Assembly: GCA_030433005.1 (NCBI GenBank)
Contig: JAUILQ010000001.1
Location: 124,001 to 188,000, forward strand
Direction of reading: 5' to 3'
Source of the DNA: Alphaproteobacteria bacterium
GTDB taxonomy: Bacteria > Pseudomonadota > Alphaproteobacteria > Kiloniellales > DSM-21159
Length of the DNA: 64,000 nucleotides
The translations under genes were made by a program, and so were the position numbers. Below are positions 59,501 through 64,000 of this stretch, one piece after another; positions within the stretch are counted from its first letter, which is position 1; each line of letters starts with the position of its first letter. The notes under the pieces are model-generated. The model was not told the origin of the DNA. It made no database searches and was given only the letters and a program-made list of their open reading frames with translations.

Positions 59501-59864
59501 GAATTTCCCCCGGCTTCGATCCCCTGACGTCCCCCGGTCCGCGGCCCCCCCAAGAGAGTCGGTCGCGACCGCCCCGGAACCCTAGACGAGCCGGCCCCGG
59601 GGCGGAAACCCCGTGGCCAGAGCTCCGCGGTCCTGTGTCGCGGACGGCGGCGCAAAGGGAGCGGCTGCTGCGCGCCAGGCTACAAACGCGACAATTCACT
59701 CGCTTGGTTGCGGGAAATGCCGACGATAATGTGGTGCCGGGGTAACGCAGCGCCCGGTCGGGTGCCGCATGCGGTGGGGGACTCGGGGCATTCGGACGGG
59801 ATCACGAAGGGACGGCCGATCGGGTGGGGGCTTGCGGCCGTGCCGAAGGCCGCTGACGCAAACG
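59501..59864. promoter_or_regulatory. divergent spacer between the two autotransporter genes
   Basis: No gene is supported in these 364 bases. On the plus strand TTGGTT (59704-59709) with GATAAT (59725-59730) is a possible promoter, though the 15-base spacing is short. On the minus side I found no clear promoter. The open frame running from 59769 into the plus-strand gene lacks a signal peptide until the ATG at 59865. Confidence 0.35.
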
Positions 59865-62800
59865 ATGCCCCACGCCGGCCTCGATCGCGGAAGAAGGCGG
59901 GCAGCCTGGGCCGGGCTGCTCGCCGGGGCGCTCTTCGCCGCGGCCCTCGCGGCGCCGGCCCAGGCCCAGGAAGGCCTGCTGCTTTACGTCCCCAACTTCA
60001 ACACCAACACGGTGACGGTGCTGCAGACCGGCGGCGACGGCAGCGCGACGGCGCAGACGACGTTCGGCGGCGTCGGCAACAGCATCCTCGCGACGACCGT
60101 CCGGCCCGACCAGGCCTATGCCTATGTCCCCTCGCGCGGCACCAGCCAGCTCTTCGTCGTCGACACGCGCACGAACAGCATCGTGCAGACGCTGGCCACC
60201 GGCGCGCAGCCGTCGCATCTGGCCTTCAGCCCCGACGGCCGGCGCGCCTATCTCGCGAACAACGGCTCCACCGTCGGGGTTTACGACGTTGACGCGCTGA
60301 GCGGCCAGCTGACCAGCGTGACGAACATCGCGACCGGCGGCGGCTCGGGCTCGCGCGCCGCCGTCGTCTCGCCCGACGGCCGGCGGGTCTATGCCGCCGA
60401 CCAGCAGCTCGACCGGGTCATCGTGATCGACGCCTCGACGAACAGCGTCCTCACCACCGTGACGGTCGGCGACCAGCCGCTGTCCATCGCGACCAACCCC
60501 GACGGCTCGCGGCTCTACGTCAGCAACTTCACCGACGACACCGTCTCGATCATCGACACCTCGACGAACAGCGTGGTGGCCACGATCGGCCTGGACTTCG
60601 GCGGCACCAACGGGCGCGGCCCGGACGGCGTCGCGGTCGGCGCGGACGGGCGCTACCTCTACGTCGCCAACCGCACCACCGGCAACGTCAGCATCGTCGA
60701 TACCAACACCAACAGCACGGTCGGCATCGTCACGGCCGGGCCCTCGACCAACGGCGTCGTCGTCTCGCCGGACGGCACGACGCTCTACGTCACGAGCCAG
60801 GGCGCCAGCGACCGCGTCAACTTCTTCACGATCGACGGCTCGACCGGATTGCTGACGGCCAACGGCACCGTGGCCGTCGGCGACTCGCCCGTGCGGCTCG
60901 GCATGTGTTCGAACGGCAGCGGCCTGCTCGCCAGCGGCGCCACCTTCCTGGCGCGCACCGGCGCGGCTCTGGGATGCGCGGGGACGACGGCGAGCTTCAC
61001 CGGCGGCAGCCTGGTCATCGGCGGCAGCGACCTGCGGATCACGACGCCGATGACGCTCGGCAGCGCCGGCGGCACGATCGACACCAACGGCAACGACGCC
61101 ACGCTGTCCGGCGGCATCACGGGCACAGGATCGTTGACCAAGACCGGCAGCGGCGCGCTGGTCCTGGCCGGCACCAACAGCTACAGCGGCGCGACGCTGG
61201 TCCAGGCCGGCACGCTGCGGGCCGGCGCCGCCGACGCCTTCAGCCCGAACAGCGCCATGACGGTGAGCGCCGGGGCGGTGCTCGATCTCGCCGGCTTCGA
61301 CCAGACCGTCGGCTCGCTCGCCGGCAGCGGCGAGGTCACCCTCGGCGCCGGCACGCTGACCGCCGGCGGCGACGGCACGACCACGACCTTCTCCGGCAGC
61401 ATCGGCGGCAGCGGCGGCCTGACCAAGACCGGCGCCGGCAGCCTGACGCTCGCCGGCAGCAACCGCTACACGGGCGCGACGCTGGTCAGCGACGGCACGC
61501 TCGTCGCCGGCCGTACCGACAGTTTCGCGGCGGACAGCGCGACCACGGTGGCCGAAGGCGCCGAGCTCGACCTCGCCGGCTTCGACCAGACGGTCGGCTC
61601 GCTCGCCGGCGCCGGTCTGGTCAGCCTCGGTTCGGCGACGCTGACCGCCGGCGGCGACGGCAGCAGCACGACGTTCTCCGGCAGCATCGCCGGCAGCGGC
61701 GGCCTGACCAAGGCCGGCGGCGGCATGCTGACGCTGAACGGCATCAACGGTTTCCTCGGCACGGCTGAGGTCTCCGGCGGCACGCTGGCGATCGGCGACG
61801 CGGAGCATCCCGGGGCCCGGCTGGCGGGCGACGCCTCGGTCGGCAGCGGCGCGCGCCTGATCGGCCACGGCACGGTCGGCGGGGCGCTGCTGAACTAGGC
61901 GGGCGGGACGGTCGCCCCGGGCGGCTCGATCGGCACCCTGACCGTCGAGGGCGACTACACCCAGGGTCCGGACTCGACGCTGACCATCGAGGTCTCGCCG
62001 AGCGACGCCTCGCGGCTGATCGTCGGCGGCACGGCCCGCCTCGACGGCGCCCTGCAGCTGGTCTACCAGCCCGGCGACTACGGTGAGCTGAGCTACACCC
62101 TGATCGACGCGGCGGCGGTCAGCGGCGCCTTCGCGACGGTCACCGGCGAGGCGCCGGAGGGCGTCGTCGCGATCACCGAGACGGTGTCGGGCGACTTCGT
62201 GCTCGGCCTCTTCGACAGCGGCACCGCCCCGTCGGGGAGCACGCTCTCGACCGCGCTCGGCACGGCCGCGCTGCGCGCCGGCGGGCTGGCCGGCGACCTG
62301 CTGCTCTCGCGCCTGGCCGCGGGCGGCAGCGGCGCGCGGGGGGGCGCCGGCGCCACGCTCGCCGGGGCGGAGGCCGGTCCGGTGCAGCTCGCGGCCCTGG
62401 GCGACTCGTCGACCCTCGCAGGCATGGCGGCAGCGCTCGACGACGCGCCCGCGGCCATGGAGTCGCTGGGCGGCTGGTTCCAGGCCTACGGCAGCCTCGG
62501 CGCTCTGGAGGGCGAGGGCGGCACGCCGGGCTTCGAGACACAGGCGGGCGGCTTCCTGGCCGGGCTCGACCGGCCGCTGGGCGACGGCTTCTTCGCCGGG
62601 CTGGCCGTCGGCTACAGCCACACGGCGCTCGAGGAGTCGGGCGCCAACGGCGGCAGCCTGGACAGCCCGCGCGTCGCCGCCTACGGCGGCTGGCAGGCGC
62701 CCGGCCTCGTCCTCGGCGGCAGCCTGGGCTACGGCTACCACTTCACCAGCTACGACCGCCCGGTCGCCGCCACCGGCCGCACGGCCGAGGCCCGCTACGG

Positions 62801-63281
62801 CGCCCACGAGCTGACGGCGGCGGCCCAGGCCAGCAGCCCGCTGCGCTTCGGCAGCGTGACGCTGCAGCCGCGCGCCGGCCTGCAGTACCTGCGGCTCCTG
62901 GAAGACGGCTTCGAGGAAGGCGAGGCCGGCAGCTTCAGCCACTCGCTCGACGCGCGGACGGCCTCCAGCCTGCGTCCCTTCGCGGCGCTCGGCCTCGCCT
63001 ACGAGCTCGGCGGCGAGGACGGCTTGAGGGCGACGCCGAGCCTCGAGGTCGGCTACAGCCGCGAGCTGCTCGACGCGGCGCCGTCGCGCTCGCTCGAGCT
63101 GGGCGGCGGCAGCTTCTCGGTGCCGGCCCTCGAGCCGGCGCGTGACCGGGTGACGCTCGGCGGCGGCCTCAGCCTGCAGCTCGACGAGACGCTCGAGGTC
63201 AACGCCGGCTACCGCGCCGAGCTGCCGCTCGGCAACGCCTTCGAGCAGAGCTTCGAGGCCGGCCTGCTCTTCCGCTTCTAG
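59865..63281 (+). pseudogene. beta-propeller/PATR autotransporter interrupted by an in-frame TAG
   Basis: A frame of about 1138 codons, open except for one TAG at 61896-61898. Before it are a signal peptide (AGALFAAALAAPAQA), a YVTN-type beta-propeller (about 35-360; repeats such as LYVSNFTDDTVSIIDTSTNS) and PATR beta-strand repeats (SLTKTGSGALVLAGTNSYSG). After it, in the same frame, the sequence resumes as AGGTVAPGGSIGTLTVEGDYTQ and runs through a complete autotransporter barrel ending GLLFRF at 63281. The stop therefore separates passenger (677 residues) from translocator. A TCG-to-TAG change would explain it. Read-through, a recent nonsense mutation or a sequencing error are all possible. 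Confidence 0.85.
61281..61740 (+). repeat. 285-bp tandem repeat in the autotransporter passenger
   Basis: The block beginning at 61281 (encoding LDLAGFDQTVGSLAG, then TLTAGGDG, TFSGSI, SGGLTK) returns at 61566, a period of 285 bases or 95 codons. The second copy is partial. The DNA is nearly identical over the first 40 bases, indicating intragenic duplication. Confidence 0.8.
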
Positions 63282-63489
63282 GGCGCGGCTCGGCGCGGCG
63301 CCAGCACCGGCGTGCAGGGCTCCAGCGGCGACGCTTCGAACTCTCAGGCGCGTCGCCGAGTGGGAGGTCGTCGGCCGCGACCGACGGCTGTCTTCCAGGA
63401 TGCGAGTATCCCCAATGGTGGAATCCCGCTAGGATCCTCGGAGAATTCTGATGTCGAAGACACGCACTTGAGCGGGAGGCAGCGGCACG

Positions 63490-63774
63490 ATGCCGAATGA
63501 CGACGTCGAGCGGAAACAGAGAGATCTTATAGAACGGGCTTTGTCGGACAAGGCTATGAAGAAGCGTCTTTTTGAAGACCCTGCTGGCTTGTTCGCAGAT
63601 CACGGTTTGCCAGTACCTGACGGCGTTCAGCTCAAAGTCGTGGATGAGGCTGGCAGGACGAAGATTCTACCGTTGCCCGGTCCGCTCGTTGATGGCGAAT
63701 TGTCTGATGAGGATATGAAACTGGTCAGCGGCGGGTCTTTTACAAAGATCGAGTATGATTTTATTCGCCGCTGA
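63490..63774 (+). CDS. NHLP-type RiPP precursor peptide
   Basis: A 94-residue peptide resembling the nitrile hydratase-like leader peptide family of natural-product precursors. It has a helical N-terminal part (RDLIERALSDKAMKKRLFEDPAGLFADHGLPVPDGVQLKVVDE) and the leader end LSDEDMKLVSGG (71-82). The double Gly would be cut by a C39-type peptidase, leaving a 12-residue core SFTKIEYDFIRR without Cys. No maturase, peptidase or exporter gene is visible in the window. G+C is about half here, far below the surroundings, which suggests acquisition by transfer. GGGAGG lies about 11 bases before the ATG; the preceding 208 bases show no other gene. Confidence 0.75.
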   Translation: MPNDDVERKQRDLIERALSDKAMKKRLFEDPAGLFADHGLPVPDGVQLKVVDEAGRTKILPLPGPLVDGELSDEDMKLVSGGSFTKIEYDFIRR

Positions 63775-63851
63775 TCATTGACGACGGACGCCGGTCCGCC
63801 TCGCTGATTCTCTCCCGCTTCGAGATCGCGGCCGGCGCTCGCGGCGCCGGC

Positions 63852-64000
63852 TCAGCGCGGCGCCAGCGCCGTCAGGCAGAGGATCTCGAACAGCATCTGG
63901 GCGCCGGTGTGCGCCGTGATGGTCGTCGCGTCGTACTGCGGCGCCACCTCGACCACGTCGCCGCCGATCACCGGCAGGCCCTTGAGGCCGCGCAGCAGCA
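63852..64000 (-). CDS. speB: agmatinase/ureohydrolase-family protein, 3' end only
   Basis: The last 48 or so codons of a minus-strand gene run off the window edge. The visible C-terminus reads LLRGLKGLPVIGGDVVEVAP, then QYDATTITAHTGAQMLFEILC, matching the end of agmatinase/guanidinobutyrase-type ureohydrolases (GxDVVEVxPxYD is the family signature). These manganese enzymes hydrolyse guanidino compounds to urea and an amine. The active-site His and Asp residues lie in the missing part, so the substrate cannot be judged. Confidence 0.8.
   Translation of the reverse strand, partial: LLRGLKGLPVIGGDVVEVAPQYDATTITAHTGAQMLFEILCLTALAPR

Noticed and set aside
62184-63281. The autotransporter barrel as a separate gene starting at 62184
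   Set aside because: That ATG is internal to conserved sequence, lacks a Shine-Dalgarno and a signal peptide, and the same frame is homologous upstream as far as the TAG.

Overview
The window is a very GC-rich bacterial chromosome segment (by eye about 70% G+C). The gene content points to an alphaproteobacterium, most likely of the Rhodospirillales type: a PhyR general stress regulator, HWE-type histidine kinases, a bacteriophytochrome, PAS_5 proteins, a FYDLN-type zinc-ribbon protein, and aerobic-type cobalamin genes cobN/cobO/cobQ. Ectoine degradation genes suggest a marine or saline habitat. I see no phage, IS element, CRISPR array, rRNA or tRNA. The species assignment is inference.

Layout. 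(1) 1-2.5 kb: the end of an ExoD-family gene, a cold-shock gene with its own promoter and terminator, a zinc metallopeptidase and a zinc-ribbon protein. (2) 2.7-8.4 kb: an ectoine/hydroxyectoine catabolic operon on the minus strand (eutB-eutC-doeA-doeB-asnC-type regulator) with a divergent GntR/FCD regulator. (3) 8.4-10 kb: a flavodoxin-like protein, a beta-carbonic anhydrase and a YjbQ-family protein. (4) 10.07-26.55 kb: a six-gene minus-strand alpha-glucan/trehalose operon, glgE - treS/maltokinase fusion - glgB - glgX - treZ - malQ/treY fusion, with several 4-bp start/stop overlaps. It joins the GlgE (maltose-1-phosphate) route to the TreY-TreZ route, so maltodextrin, branched glucan and trehalose can be interconverted. 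(5) 27-37 kb: a signalling block. It holds a PAS histidine kinase, an HWE kinase whose membrane domain carries the ethylene-receptor signature residues, a peptidoglycan-binding protein, phyR, and a bacteriophytochrome (PAS-GAF-PHY-HWE-REC) with its heme oxygenase. I infer that light and possibly ethylene or another copper-bound ligand feed the general stress response. (6) 37.2-38.1 kb: an SDR oxidoreductase. (7) 38.1-44.9 kb: a copper-resistance cluster (small Cys/His-rich secreted protein, cupredoxin, multicopper oxidase CopA, CopB, Cu+-ATPase, cytochrome c) with two CueR-like promoters. (8) 45-48.7 kb: an MFS exporter, two tandem PAS_5 proteins and a secreted hypothetical. (9) 48.8-56.5 kb: cobU-cobW-cobN-cobO-cobQ, interrupted by two intergenic palindromic repeats. 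(10) 56.5-63.3 kb: two divergent autotransporters, a trypsin-like protease and a beta-propeller/PATR protein split by one in-frame TAG. (11) 63.5-64 kb: a lower-GC NHLP-type RiPP precursor and the 3' end of an agmatinase-family gene.

The most interesting items are the ethylene-receptor-like HWE kinase beside the bphO-bphP-phyR group, the orphan NHLP precursor with a 12-residue core, the TAG-interrupted autotransporter, and the ectoine operon with an unusual divergent FCD-type regulator.
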